Origin: Pseudomonas linyingensis
Lineage (GTDB): Bacteria; Pseudomonadota; Gammaproteobacteria; Pseudomonadales; Pseudomonadaceae
Reading direction: 5' to 3'
Assembly: GCF_900109175.1 (NCBI RefSeq)
Contig: NZ_FNZE01000013.1
Location: 7,094-71,093, forward strand
DNA length: 64,000 bases
The notes below the pieces were generated by a model. That model was not told the DNA's origin, ran no database searches, and worked only from the letters and a program-made list of their open reading frames with translations. Below are positions 44,604-54,467 of this stretch, piece by piece; the first letter of the stretch is position 1; each line of letters opens with the position of its first letter. Both the position numbers and the translations under genes were made by a program.

Positions 44604-45560
44604 ATGAACAACAAGAAACTCAAAGTCGCCATCGTCGGCTCCGGCAACATCGGCACCGACCTGATGATCAAGATCCTGCGCAACGGCAAGAACCTGGAAA
44701 TGGGCGCCATGGTCGGCATCGACCCGGCCTCCGACGGCCTGGCCCGCGCCGCGCGCATGGGCGTCGCCACCACCCACGAGGGTGTCGAAGGTCTGACCCG
44801 CCTGGAGGTGTTCAAGGACATCGACTTCGTCTTCGACGCCACCAGCGCCGGCGCGCACGTCAAGAACGACGCCTTCCTGCGCTCGCTCAAGCCCGGCATC
44901 CGCCTGATCGACCTGACCCCGGCGGCCATCGGCCCGTACTGCGTGCCGGTGGTGAACCTCGAGGAGCACCTGGATGCGCTGAACGTCAACATGGTCACCT
45001 GCGGCGGCCAGGCCACCATCCCGATGGTCGCTGCCGTCTCCCGCGTCGCCAAGGTCCACTACGCCGAGATCGTTGCCTCGATCGCCAGCAAATCCGCCGG
45101 CCCCGGCACCCGCGCCAACATCGACGAGTTCACCGAGACCACCACCCAGGCCATCGAGGTGATCGGTGGCGCCGCCAAGGGCAAGGCGATCATCGTCATG
45201 AACCCGGCCGAGCCGCCGCTGATCATGCGCGACACCGTGTTCGTGCTCTCCGAGCTGGTCGACCAGGCCAAGGTCGAAGCCTCGGTCGAGGAAATGGCCG
45301 CCGCCGTGCAGGCCTACGTGCCGGGCTACCGCCTGAAGCAGAAGGTGCAGTTCGACGTGATCCCCGCGGACAAGCCGCTGACCATCCCCGGCCACGGCCA
45401 GTTCTCCGGCCTGAAGACCTCGGTGTTCCTCGAAGTCGAAGGCGCCGCCCACTACCTGCCGGCCTACGCCGGCAACCTCGACATCATGACCTCCGCTGCG
45501 CTGGCTACCGCCGAGCGCATGGCGCTCTCCATGTTGTCCCAGCCGATGCAGAACGCGTAA
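44604..45560 (+). CDS. mhpF: Acetaldehyde dehydrogenase (CoA-acetylating)
   Basis: The 318-residue protein has the NAD motif [18 protein letters not shown], the nucleophile Cys in [14 protein letters not shown], and [14 protein letters not shown] near the C-terminus. It converts acetaldehyde released by the aldolase into acetyl-CoA, normally inside a channel-forming complex with the next gene's product. Spacing to the aldolase gene is 11 bases. Length and motifs match MhpF/BphJ/DmpF. Confidence 0.96.
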   Translation: MNNKKLKVAIVGSGNIGTDLMIKILRNGKNLEMGAMVGIDPASDGLARAARMGVATTHEGVEGLTRLEVFKDIDFVFDATSAGAHVKNDAFLRSLKPGIRLIDLTPAAIGPYCVPVVNLEEHLDALNVNMVTCGGQATIPMVAAVSRVAKVHYAEIVASIASKSAGPGTRANIDEFTETTTQAIEVIGGAAKGKAIIVMNPAEPPLIMRDTVFVLSELVDQAKVEASVEEMAAAVQAYVPGYRLKQKVQFDVIPADKPLTIPGHGQFSGLKTSVFLEVEGAAHYLPAYAGNLDIMTSAALATAERMALSMLSQPMQNA

Positions 45561-45571
45561 GGAGCGCCGCC

Positions 45572-46603
45572 ATGACCTTCAATCCCGGCAAGAAGCTGTA
45601 CATCTCCGACGTGACCCTGCGCGACGGCAGCCATGCCGTGCGCCACCAGTACTCGATCCAGAACGTGCAGGACATCGCCCGCGCCCTGGACGAGGCCAAG
45701 GTCGACGCCATCGAAGTCACCCACGGCGACGGCCTGCAGGGCTCGAGTTTCAACTACGGCTTCGGCGCGCACACCGACCTGGAGTGGATCGAGGCCGCCG
45801 CCGACGTGATCAAGCAGGCCAGGATCACCGTGCTGCTGCTGCCCGGCATCGGTACCGTCCATGATCTGAAAGCCGCCTACGACGCCGGCGCCCGCTCGGT
45901 GCGCATCGCCACCCACTGCACCGAAGCGGACGTGTCGAAGCAGCACATCGAGTACGCTCGCGAACTGGGCATGGACACCGTCGGCTTCCTGATGATGAGC
46001 CACATGATCCCCGCCGAGCAGCTCGCCGCCCAGGGCAAGCTGATGGAGAGCTACGGCGCGCAGTGCATCTACATGGCCGACTCCGGCGGCGCGATGAACA
46101 TGAACGACATCCGCGAGCGCATGCGCGCCTTCAAGGCGGTGCTGAATGCCGAGACCCAGACCGGCATGCACGCCCACCACAACCTCAGCCTCGGCGTGGC
46201 CAACTCCATCGTCGCGGTGGAAGAGGGTTGCGACCGTATCGACGCCTCTCTGGCCGGCATGGGCGCCGGCGCCGGCAACGCGCCGCTGGAGGTGTTCATC
46301 GCCGCCGCCGAGCGCATGGGCTGGAACCACGGCACCGACCTCTATCGCCTGATGGACGCCGCCGACGACCTGGTGCGTCCGTTGCAGGACCGTCCGGTGC
46401 GCGTCGACCGCGAGACCCTCGGCCTCGGCTACGCCGGCGTGTACTCGAGCTTCCTGCGCCACGCCGAAGTGGCCGCCGAGAAGTACGGCCTGAAGACCCT
46501 GGATATCCTCGTCGAGCTGGGCAAGCGCCGCATGGTCGGCGGCCAGGAGGACATGATCGTCGACGTCGCGCTGGACCTGCTGGCGGCCGGCAAGGGCCGC
46601 TGA
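45572..46603 (+). CDS. mhpE: 4-Hydroxy-2-oxovalerate aldolase
   Basis: This 343-residue TIM-barrel enzyme shows [20 protein letters not shown] (divalent-metal Asp and catalytic Arg), [15 protein letters not shown], and [15 protein letters not shown] with metal-binding His residues. It splits 4-hydroxy-2-oxovalerate into pyruvate and acetaldehyde, and passes acetaldehyde to the preceding acylating dehydrogenase. Order hydratase-dehydrogenase-aldolase is the classic lower meta pathway. Confidence 0.96.
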   Translation: MTFNPGKKLYISDVTLRDGSHAVRHQYSIQNVQDIARALDEAKVDAIEVTHGDGLQGSSFNYGFGAHTDLEWIEAAADVIKQARITVLLLPGIGTVHDLKAAYDAGARSVRIATHCTEADVSKQHIEYARELGMDTVGFLMMSHMIPAEQLAAQGKLMESYGAQCIYMADSGGAMNMNDIRERMRAFKAVLNAETQTGMHAHHNLSLGVANSIVAVEEGCDRIDASLAGMGAGAGNAPLEVFIAAAERMGWNHGTDLYRLMDAADDLVRPLQDRPVRVDRETLGLGYAGVYSSFLRHAEVAAEKYGLKTLDILVELGKRRMVGGQEDMIVDVALDLLAAGKGR

Positions 46604-46616
46604 TCGATGAAGGCGG

Positions 46617-46637
46617 CGGGAGCCAGGTTGGCTCCTG
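46617..46637 (+). other. Short hairpin after the aldolase gene
   Basis: GGAGCCA (46619-46625) pairs with TGGCTCC (46629-46635), extendable by one wobble and one GC pair, with a 3-base loop. No U tract follows, so it is more likely an mRNA-processing or attenuation hairpin than a strong terminator. Confidence 0.45.
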
Positions 46638-46686
46638 CCCCTTCCGGCACCGTGACCGATTGTTCATAACAACAAGGAAAATCGTC

Positions 46687-47409
46687 ATGCTTCATCGCCT
46701 GTTGCTCGTCCTCCTGCTCATGCTGCCTGGCCTGGCTAGCGCCAGTCTTGCTGCCCAGCGTCTGCAGGACATCCGCCTGCAGGCTTTCGCCGCCTGCAGC
46801 AACCTGCTCGCCTTCTACAACCCCAACCAGGATGAGGCCGACCCACGCCACCTCGAGCGCTATCGGCAGGGGTTTGATGGGCTACAGCAGCTGCTGACCG
46901 GGCAGGATGACGCCACGCTGAAGGAGGCGTCCGCCGAGATGCGCAGCGTGCTCGAGGAGATCGAACGCGTTCCGACGGGCCAGGTGGAACTCTATCCCGA
47001 GCGGATCATCCCGCTGATGAAGGCCCATGCCCGTCTCGACCATCGGGCGGCCGAACTTTATGCCGCAGCGCCAGCCGCCGAGCCGCGCCAGTTGACCCTG
47101 CACCGCCTGAGTCTGGACATCGAGCGGCTGCTGCTGCTCTACCAGTCGCGCGCCTTCAGTCTGATCGGCATGTACGTGCTGGACGTGGACGACGACACCG
47201 TTCCCCAGCTGGACGGCCAGATCCTCCAGGGCTTCGCCGATCTCAAGGCGCAATGGCCCGAGCGCGCGACCGAGCTGAGCAAGCTGAAACAGAGCTACGA
47301 CTTCGTCCGCCCCCGTCTGTTGCAGCACGACCGGGCCTGGGTTCCGGGCAGCGCGGCCTACTACCTGGGGCAGGTCACCACGCGGCTGGCGCAACTCGAT
47401 GCCAAATAG
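46687..47409 (+). CDS. Exported hypothetical protein, helical
   Basis: The 240-residue product begins with a signal peptide (MLHRLLLVLLLMLPGLASAS) and is then almost all helical and rich in Leu, Gln and Arg, e.g. LTLHRLSLDIERLLLLYQSR. I do not recognise the family. It sits inside the sigma54 operon between the aldolase and the BphD-like hydrolase, so it should be induced by the same aromatic effector. A periplasmic accessory role is possible. No cysteine lipobox is evident. Confidence 0.65.
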   Translation: MLHRLLLVLLLMLPGLASASLAAQRLQDIRLQAFAACSNLLAFYNPNQDEADPRHLERYRQGFDGLQQLLTGQDDATLKEASAEMRSVLEEIERVPTGQVELYPERIIPLMKAHARLDHRAAELYAAAPAAEPRQLTLHRLSLDIERLLLLYQSRAFSLIGMYVLDVDDDTVPQLDGQILQGFADLKAQWPERATELSKLKQSYDFVRPRLLQHDRAWVPGSAAYYLGQVTTRLAQLDAK

Positions 47410-47451
47410 CGCATGTATCCACCCCACTTAACTGATCGTCGTCGCGCCTGA

Positions 47452-48345
<894 letters not shown>

Positions 48346-48365
48346 ACCGCGACTGAGCAAGACCG

Positions 48366-48393
48366 AGGGGGAGGCGGCTTGCCTCCCCCTTTT
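48366..48393 (+). terminator. Rho-independent terminator of the meta-cleavage operon
   Basis: GGGGGAGGC (48367-48375) pairs perfectly with GCCTCCCCC (48381-48389) around GGCTT and is followed by TTTT. It closes the plus-strand operon that begins at 33273. Confidence 0.93.
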
Positions 48394-48421
48394 GCGTTAA
48401 TAGAAAGGAGAAGGCTTGCCC

Positions 48422-49633
48422 GTGACTTCGACCAGAGACGTACCGCTCATGCTGCTGTTGCTGCTGGGCACCCTGACCGCCATCGCCCCGATGTCGACCG
48501 ACATGTATCTGCCGGCCTTCCCGGCGATCCAGACTGCGCTGGAGCTGGCACCCGGCGAGGTGGAGCTGAGCTTTTCCGCCTATTTCGTCGGCATGCTGCT
48601 CGGCATGCTCTGCTACGGGCCGATCAGCGACCGCTTCGGGCGCAAGCCGCCGCTGCTGTTCGGTCTGTCCCTGTATACCCTGGCGTCGCTGCTGCTGGCC
48701 GGCAGCGACAGCCTGACCGAGCTGATTGGCTGGCGCTTCGTGCAGGGACTGGGAGGCTGCGCCGGGGCGGTCCTGGCGGTAGCCATCGTGCGCGACCGCT
48801 GCACGCCGCAGCAGGCCGGCCGGGTGATGAGTCTGATCACCCTGGTGATGGGCGTGGCGCCGGTGTTCGCGCCGCTGGCCGGTGGGCTGGTGCTCGAGCT
48901 GTGGGGCTGGCACGCCATCTTCGTGGCGCTCGCCGGCTTCGGCGTGTGCTGCCTGCTCGGGCTGCTGACGGTGCTCGACGAGAGCCTGGCGCAGCGCAGT
49001 GCCAGTCTGGCGCTGCGGCCGGTGCTGGCCGGCTACGGCCAGTTGCTGCGGGATCGGCGTTTCATCGGCTATTCGCTGAGCCAGGCCTGCACCACCGGGG
49101 CGATGTTCGCCTACATCGTCGGCTCGCCGTTCGTGCTGATCGATCTGCACGGGGTATCGCCGCAGCGTTTCGGTCTGTTCTTCGGCATCAATGCCATCGG
49201 CCTGGTGCTGGCCAGCCAACTGGTGCGCCTGCTGCTGCGCCGCCACTCTCCGCTGCAGTTGCTACCACGGCTGCTCTGGGCGCCGTTGCTGGCCGGCAGC
49301 CTGCTGGTGCTCAACCAGCTCATTGGCGTGAGCGGGCTGTGGCTGATCCTGCCGGCGTTCTTCGTGCTGGTGTCGAGCGTCGGCCTGGTCGGCCCCAACG
49401 CCACTGCGCTGGCGATGGCCGAGCAGGGCGCGCGCGCCGGCCAGGCGTCGGCGCTGCACGTCAGCCTCACCTTCGGCATGGGCATGCTCGCCGGCCTGCT
49501 GGTCAGCCGGCTGCACGACGGCAGCCTGTTGCCGCTGGCGCTGGTGGTGTTCTGCTTCAATGTCGCCGGCCTGCTGGCCTGGCGTCTGCGCAGTGAGCCG
49601 CTGGCCGAGCCGGCGCAGGAGGTCGGTGTCTGA
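48422..49633 (+). CDS. Bcr/CflA-type MFS drug exporter
   Basis: The product (403 residues from the GTG at 48422; a TTG at 48416 is also open) is a 12-helix transporter. It shows APMSTDMYLPAFPAI in the first helix, the MFS motif GPISDRFGRKPPLLFGLSL, and motif C-like LVMGVAPVFAPLAGGLVLEL. Bcr/CflA proteins pump small hydrophobic drugs out with protons. It lies just after the operon terminator, with its own ribosome site, and may export toxic phenols or catechols. The gene converges on the flavin reductase at 49686 across a strong hairpin. Confidence 0.92.
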   Translation: MTSTRDVPLMLLLLLGTLTAIAPMSTDMYLPAFPAIQTALELAPGEVELSFSAYFVGMLLGMLCYGPISDRFGRKPPLLFGLSLYTLASLLLAGSDSLTELIGWRFVQGLGGCAGAVLAVAIVRDRCTPQQAGRVMSLITLVMGVAPVFAPLAGGLVLELWGWHAIFVALAGFGVCCLLGLLTVLDESLAQRSASLALRPVLAGYGQLLRDRRFIGYSLSQACTTGAMFAYIVGSPFVLIDLHGVSPQRFGLFFGINAIGLVLASQLVRLLLRRHSPLQLLPRLLWAPLLAGSLLVLNQLIGVSGLWLILPAFFVLVSSVGLVGPNATALAMAEQGARAGQASALHVSLTFGMGMLAGLLVSRLHDGSLLPLALVVFCFNVAGLLAWRLRSEPLAEPAQEVGV

Positions 49634-49654
49634 TTGCGTGAGGAAGGGGAGAAG

Positions 49655-49676
49655 CGCGGGGCCGAGCGGCCCCGCG
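49655..49676. terminator. Strong GC hairpin between convergent genes
   Basis: CGCGGGGCC (49655-49663) pairs perfectly with GGCCCCGCG (49668-49676) with a GAGC loop. It lies between the MFS stop (49633) and the flavin reductase stop (49686) and may end both transcripts. No U tract is present on either side. Confidence 0.6.
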
Positions 49677-49685
49677 TGGGAGGAT

Positions 49686-50630
49686 TCAGCGGCTGGCCAT
49701 GCCCAGGCGCAGGGCCTTCTTGAGCACTTCCAGCTCGCCTTCGCTGAGGGCGCCGAAGATGTCGTCCTGAGCCTTGTTCACAGTGCTCCACAGCGCCTCC
49801 AGCTTGGCATGTCCGGCCGCGGTGACCTGGTGGCGCTGCTCCACGCTCTGCAGGTAGCCGCGCTCCTGCAGGGCGACCAGGGCCTCTTCCACTTCCTGCG
49901 CCGGCATGGCCGCGGCCTGCTGCAGTTCGGCCAGGCTGGCGTTCGGTGCGCTGTCCAGCACCAGCAGCAGGCGCGCCTCGCTGTTGCGCAGATCCAGCTT
50001 GAGGTTTTCCTGGACGAAGCGCGGATGGCAGGCGTTGACCGCCTGGATCATCAGGTAGAACAGGTTGTCGCCCAGGCGGGTATTGAGCAGGTCGCCCGCT
50101 TGGCTGGTTTCGCTGTCCTCCGGTTTGCGCCCGCGCGGGTGGGGCAGAACCATGGCGTAGCCGCCCTGGTGATAGACCAGTGGCGCGCGGCCGTGGTCCT
50201 CGTAGCGCTCCACCTTGCCGATCATGATCCAGTGGTCGCCGCCGTCGATGTGTTGGAAGTGGCTGCACTGGAAGTTGCCCGCGCAGCCATCGAACACCGG
50301 GGAGTCGCCCAGGCCGCTGGCGTATTCGATCCCGGCGAACTTGTCTTCCTGCGGACGGGCGAAGTGGTTGGAGAGGGCGATCTGGTCCGAGGCGAGCAGG
50401 TTGACGGTGAAGTGGCTGGCGGCCTGGAAAACCTCCCAGGCGCTGGAGCGCTTGTCCAGGCTCCAGAGGATCAGCGGCGGCTCGAGGGACACCGAGTTGA
50501 AGCTGTTGGCGGTGACGCCTACCTTGTGTCCGTCCGGCCCGCAGGCGGTGACGATGGTCACCCCGCTGGCGAAGTTGCCGAGGGCGCGGCGAAATTGGCG
50601 GGGGTCCATGCTGTTCTCTGCAGTAGTCAT
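49686..50630 (-). CDS. Flavin reductase with MarR-like C-terminal domain (HpaH C1 type)
   Basis: The ATG at 50630 follows AGGAG; the frame is open to 50753, but only this start fits the family. The 314-residue product has a flavin-reductase domain (about 10-160: RRALGNFASGVTIVTACGPD, VGVTANSFNSVSLEPPLILW, GGDHWIMIGKV) plus a second domain (about 185-312) that reads as a MarR-type winged helix (SLAELQQAAAMPAQEVEEAL; LQERGYLQSVEQRHQVTAAG). This architecture and length match C1, the reductase of Acinetobacter p-hydroxyphenylacetate hydroxylase, where the extra domain inhibits the enzyme until the phenol binds. It should supply reduced flavin to the monooxygenase at 35278. Confidence 0.92.
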   Translation of the reverse strand: MTTAENSMDPRQFRRALGNFASGVTIVTACGPDGHKVGVTANSFNSVSLEPPLILWSLDKRSSAWEVFQAASHFTVNLLASDQIALSNHFARPQEDKFAGIEYASGLGDSPVFDGCAGNFQCSHFQHIDGGDHWIMIGKVERYEDHGRAPLVYHQGGYAMVLPHPRGRKPEDSETSQAGDLLNTRLGDNLFYLMIQAVNACHPRFVQENLKLDLRNSEARLLLVLDSAPNASLAELQQAAAMPAQEVEEALVALQERGYLQSVEQRHQVTAAGHAKLEALWSTVNKAQDDIFGALSEGELEVLKKALRLGMASR

Positions 50631-50830
50631 GAGGCTCTCCTGGGATCCTTCCGCGGCGCTGCCTGCGCAAGATCCGTTTCGTTGTCGAGGTAAGGCCATT
50701 CTGGTCAACCTGGCTGGCGGGATCATTGGCGTTAAACCGAAAGCACCTTTCACTTGGTTTGGCTGGTCGAATGGGCCACAGCTGGTAGCGTGACGCTGAC
50801 TGGATATCGGAAGAGCAACAGGAGTTCCTC

Positions 50831-51928
50831 GTGCACAAGATCCATTGCGTCGCTGCGCTGGCCGGTTCGCTGGCTGCCGGTCTGGTTATCGCTGAATCGG
50901 CCTTTGCTGAAGCGCTTTCCGCTGAGGCTCCCGTCTGTGCCCCGGGCGACGGCTACCAGCCGGTCTGCGGCATTGCCCCGCCGGAAGATCTCGAGCTGTC
51001 GCCGGACGGTCGTCACCTGTTCATGAGCATTACCCCCGGCCTGGCCGGCCAGCAGGTGTCGCGCCTGCGGGTTATGGATCTGCACAGACAGCAGGTGAGC
51101 GATCTGGACGTGGCCATCGAGCCGGCGGCCGGCTGGGGAGATGGGCAGTGTGCTGCGCCCACGCAGGCGCCGGGCGCCCACGGCATTCACCTGTCCCGGC
51201 GTGCCGATGGTCGCCACCAGTTGCTGGTGGTCAACCACAGCGGCCGCGAGGCCATCGAGTTCATCGAGCTCGAGGCGGCCGACAAAGGCTGGACCGCCAC
51301 CTGGCGCGGCTGCGTCGAGCAGAAGGGCGTCGGCCGCTTCAACGATGTGGCAGCTACCCCGGATGGCGGTTTTGTCGCCACCGTGATGTTCGAGTCGCCG
51401 AGCATGGCGCCGCCGCTGCCCCTGGTGCAGCTGCTCGATGGCCGCGATACCGGCTACCTGATGAGCTGGGCACCAGGTAGCCCGCTGGCCAAGGTTGAGG
51501 GCAGCGAGGCGCCGTTCCCCAATGGCGTGCAGGTGTCGGCCGATGGTCGGCATGCCTGGTTCGCCGCCTGGACTGTCGGGGAAATCCGTCAGTTCGACCT
51601 GCAGGACAAGCGCACGCTCGCCCACATCCCGGTAGGCTACATGGTCGACAACCTGAGCTGGGGGCGCGACGGCCGCCTGCTGGGGGCGGGGATCTCCGAT
51701 GTTGCTGCGTTCCAGCGCTGCTTCGCCAGCCATGTCGAGCACTGCCCGGTGGGCTTCAAGGTTTCTGCGCTGGACACCGCGAGCGGGCGGCACCGTGTGC
51801 TGTTCGAGGCCGGCGAAGGCGTGCTGGCTGGCGCATCGGTGGCTGTCGAGGCGGCAGGCCAGCTCTATGTCGGGGCCTACACCGGGGATCGCCTGTTGCG
51901 AGTGAGCGAAATTCGCCTGGAAGACTGA
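50831..51928 (+). CDS. Exported SMP-30/strictosidine-synthase-like beta-propeller protein
   Basis: The start is a GTG at 50831 after CAGGAG. The 365-residue product has a signal peptide (LAGSLAAGLVIAESAFA) and repeated propeller blades: PPEDLELSPDGRHLFMS, GAHGIHLSRRADGRHQLLVV, FNDVAATPDGGFVATVMF, FPNGVQVSADGRHAWFAAW and VDNLSWGRDGRLLGAGI, with Asn/Asp at calcium sites as in paraoxonase and gluconolactonase relatives. Several Cys residues could form disulfides, as expected in the periplasm. The likely chemistry is lactone or ester hydrolysis, but I cannot name a substrate. It is divergent from the flavin reductase and precedes the sulfatase gene. Confidence 0.8.
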   Translation: MHKIHCVAALAGSLAAGLVIAESAFAEALSAEAPVCAPGDGYQPVCGIAPPEDLELSPDGRHLFMSITPGLAGQQVSRLRVMDLHRQQVSDLDVAIEPAAGWGDGQCAAPTQAPGAHGIHLSRRADGRHQLLVVNHSGREAIEFIELEAADKGWTATWRGCVEQKGVGRFNDVAATPDGGFVATVMFESPSMAPPLPLVQLLDGRDTGYLMSWAPGSPLAKVEGSEAPFPNGVQVSADGRHAWFAAWTVGEIRQFDLQDKRTLAHIPVGYMVDNLSWGRDGRLLGAGISDVAAFQRCFASHVEHCPVGFKVSALDTASGRHRVLFEAGEGVLAGASVAVEAAGQLYVGAYTGDRLLRVSEIRLED

Positions 51929-51961
51929 TCGGCCTGTCGATAACAAAAAAGAGAAAAACTC

Positions 51962-53626
51962 ATGAAGCGATTCAAGCGAGCGGCCACGGCTGCCATGCTG
52001 GCCTGCGTGCTGCCGCAAGCTGCCTTTGCCGCCAGCAGCCCACCGAACATCCTGCTGATCCTGGCCGATGACCTGGGGTTCTCCGATATCACCAGCTATG
52101 GTGGCGAAATCGAAACGCCGAGCCTCGATCAACTGGCCGGCGAGGGCGTCCGACTGACCGGTTTCTACGCCGCCCCGACCTGTTCGCCCACCCGCGCGAT
52201 GCTGATGTCTGGCACCGACAACCACTTGGTTGGCTTGGGCACCATGGCTGAGGTGCTGCCCTTCGCCAAGGATCTGCAGGGACGCCCCGGCTACGAGGGC
52301 CACCTCAACGATCAGGCGCACTCTGTGGTGCAGCTGCTCAGGGACGGCGGCTACGCCACCTACATGGCCGGCAAGTGGCACCTGGGCCAGGCCGACGACC
52401 AGGGGCCGCATGCCTGGGGCTTCGACCGCTCGGTGACCCTGCTCGAGGGCGGCGCCAGCCACTTCAAGCCGCTGCCTGGCTCCAAGGTGCGGATCGAGAA
52501 CGTCAGCTACCGGGAAGATGGCAAGCCGTTCGAGGTGCCGGAGGATTTCTTCTCCAGCGACTTCTACACCGACAAGCTGATCGACTACATCGAGTCCGGG
52601 CGCGAGACTGGCAAGCCGTTCTTCGCCTATGCCGCCTATACCGCGCCGCACTGGCCGCTGCATGCCCCGCAGGAATACCTCGACAAGTACAAGGGCCGCT
52701 ATGACGGCGGATACGATGCCATTCGCCATGAGCGCATCGAGCGCCTGAAAAGCCTCGGTCTGATCGATCCGCAGTTCGCCGCGGCGCTGCCGGCACCAGT
52801 GCCGAGCCCGCAGTGGCAGCAACTGAGCGTCGAGGAACGGCAGCTCCAGGCGCGCAAGATGGAAGTCTACGCCGCCATGGTCGACCACCTGGACATGAAT
52901 ATCGGCCGCCTGGTCGACTACCTGAAGAAGATCGGCGCCTATGACAACACGTTGATCGTCTTCATGTCCGACAACGGTGCGGCTGGCGAGGACCATGCCA
53001 AGGGCTATTCGCCCGCCGACGAGAACACCGACAACTCGCTGGCCAACATCGGCCATAAGGGCTCCAACATCAACTACGGCTACCGCTGGGCCGAGGTCAG
53101 CGCCACACCGTTCAGTCTGGTCAAGGGCACTACCGCCGAGGGTGGCATTGCCGTGCCGACCATCGTGCGTTTGCCGGCCAGCCTGGGCGGTGAAGGCGGG
53201 CGCATCCTGCGCGGTTTCGGTCGCGTCGATGACCTGGCACCGACCTTCCTCGAACTGGCCGGTGTCCCGGTGCCGGGGGCCAGCTATCGGGGGCAGCCCA
53301 AGCAGCCGATGACCGGACAGTCGCTGCTGGGCATGCTGGCCGGCAAGGAACCCGGCGCGGCACGGCCGGTGGCCGGCGAGCTGTTCGGCCAGGCCTACGT
53401 GCGCGATGGCGACTGGAAGCTGGTGGCGGCCCGCGCCCCGGACGGCAGCCCGCCGCTGCCCGACCGGCCCTACGACTGGAAGCTGTACAACCTGGCCGAG
53501 GATCGCGGCGAAACCACCGATCTGTCCGCCCGCTATCCCGCGAAGGTCGAGGCGCTCAAGGCGCAGTGGCGCAGCTATGTCGAATGGGCGGGGGTGGCTG
53601 AACCGCCGTCTCAGCCCGGAAGGTAA
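51962..53626 (+). CDS. Exported arylsulfatase-type sulfatase
   Basis: This 554-residue protein has a signal peptide cut near AFA/ASS (residue 23), the metal-binding opening PNILLILADDLGFSD (Asp36/Asp37), and the formylglycine motif Cys74-Ser-Pro-Thr-Arg78, the cysteine-type sulfatase signature. Downstream catalytic parts include YMAGKWHLG, APHWPLHAP and VFMSDNGAAGEDH. Maturation needs a formylglycine-generating enzyme, which is not in this window. It would remove sulfate from aryl or steroid sulfates outside the cytoplasm, releasing a phenol for the monooxygenase pathway. It begins 33 bases after the propeller gene, so the two are co-transcribed. Confidence 0.93.
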   Translation: MKRFKRAATAAMLACVLPQAAFAASSPPNILLILADDLGFSDITSYGGEIETPSLDQLAGEGVRLTGFYAAPTCSPTRAMLMSGTDNHLVGLGTMAEVLPFAKDLQGRPGYEGHLNDQAHSVVQLLRDGGYATYMAGKWHLGQADDQGPHAWGFDRSVTLLEGGASHFKPLPGSKVRIENVSYREDGKPFEVPEDFFSSDFYTDKLIDYIESGRETGKPFFAYAAYTAPHWPLHAPQEYLDKYKGRYDGGYDAIRHERIERLKSLGLIDPQFAAALPAPVPSPQWQQLSVEERQLQARKMEVYAAMVDHLDMNIGRLVDYLKKIGAYDNTLIVFMSDNGAAGEDHAKGYSPADENTDNSLANIGHKGSNINYGYRWAEVSATPFSLVKGTTAEGGIAVPTIVRLPASLGGEGGRILRGFGRVDDLAPTFLELAGVPVPGASYRGQPKQPMTGQSLLGMLAGKEPGAARPVAGELFGQAYVRDGDWKLVAARAPDGSPPLPDRPYDWKLYNLAEDRGETTDLSARYPAKVEALKAQWRSYVEWAGVAEPPSQPGR

Positions 53627-53716
53627 CCGCTACAAATCCAGCACAACAGGACAGCCCGGCGACAGGTGTGGCGACGGGCGTCTGAACAATAGCGAGTGGA
53701 TGCACCCGAGGTACCG

Positions 53717-54466
53717 ATGAAGATTCTGGTAACTGTGAAACGCGTGGTCGATTACAACGTCAAGGTCCGCGTCAAGGCGGACAACAGCGGCGTCGATCTG
53801 GCCAACGTCAAGATGTCGATGAACCCGTTCTGCGAGATCGCCGTGGAAGAAGCGGTGCGTCTCAAGGAAAAGGGCATCGCCAGCGAAGTCGTGGTGGTCT
53901 CGGTCGGGCCGAACGCGGCCCAGGAGCAGCTGCGCACCGCCCTGGCCCTCGGCGCTGACCGCGCCATCCTCATCGAGTCGAACGACGAGCTGAACTCGCT
54001 GGCGGTGGCCAAGCTGCTCAAGGCCGTGGTCGACCAGGAGCAGCCGCAGCTGGTCATCACCGGCAAGCAGGCCATCGATAGCGACAACAACCAGACCGGG
54101 CAGATGCTCGCTGCGCTGTGCGGCTTCGCCCAAGGCACCTTCGCCTCCAAGGTCGAGGTGAATGGCGACACGGTCAACGTCACCCGCGAGATCGACGGCG
54201 GCCTGCAGACCGTGGCCCTGAAGCTTCCGGCCATCGTCACCACCGACCTGCGCCTCAACGAGCCGCGCTACGCATCCTTGCCGAACATCATGAAGGCCAA
54301 GAAGAAGCCGCTTGAGGTGCTGACCCCGGACGCGCTGGGCGTATCCACCGCCTCGACGGTGAAGACCCTCAAGGTCGAAGCCCCTGCCGCGCGCAGCGCC
54401 GGGATCAAGGTCAAGTCGGTGGCCGAACTGGTCGAGAAACTGAAGAACGAAGCGAAGGTGATCTGA
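53717..54466 (+). CDS. etfB: Electron transfer flavoprotein beta subunit (copy 2)
   Basis: From the ATG at 53717 ([20 protein letters not shown]) the product is 249 residues, about 94% identical by eye to copy 1 at 1158-1907. The frame is open to 53696, but the family start is clear. It is on the plus strand and 1 base from etfA copy 2. Lying 90 bases after the sulfatase, it may be read with it. Near-identity over the whole length indicates a recent duplication or transfer between close strains, with both copies still intact. Confidence 0.96.
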   Translation: MKILVTVKRVVDYNVKVRVKADNSGVDLANVKMSMNPFCEIAVEEAVRLKEKGIASEVVVVSVGPNAAQEQLRTALALGADRAILIESNDELNSLAVAKLLKAVVDQEQPQLVITGKQAIDSDNNQTGQMLAALCGFAQGTFASKVEVNGDTVNVTREIDGGLQTVALKLPAIVTTDLRLNEPRYASLPNIMKAKKKPLEVLTPDALGVSTASTVKTLKVEAPAARSAGIKVKSVAELVEKLKNEAKVI

Positions 54467-54467
54467 G

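Noticed and set aside
50640-50760. Possible sigma54 promoter for the flavin reductase
   Set aside because: The best match on the minus strand has a TTGC but lacks the invariant GG at -24, so I do not call it.
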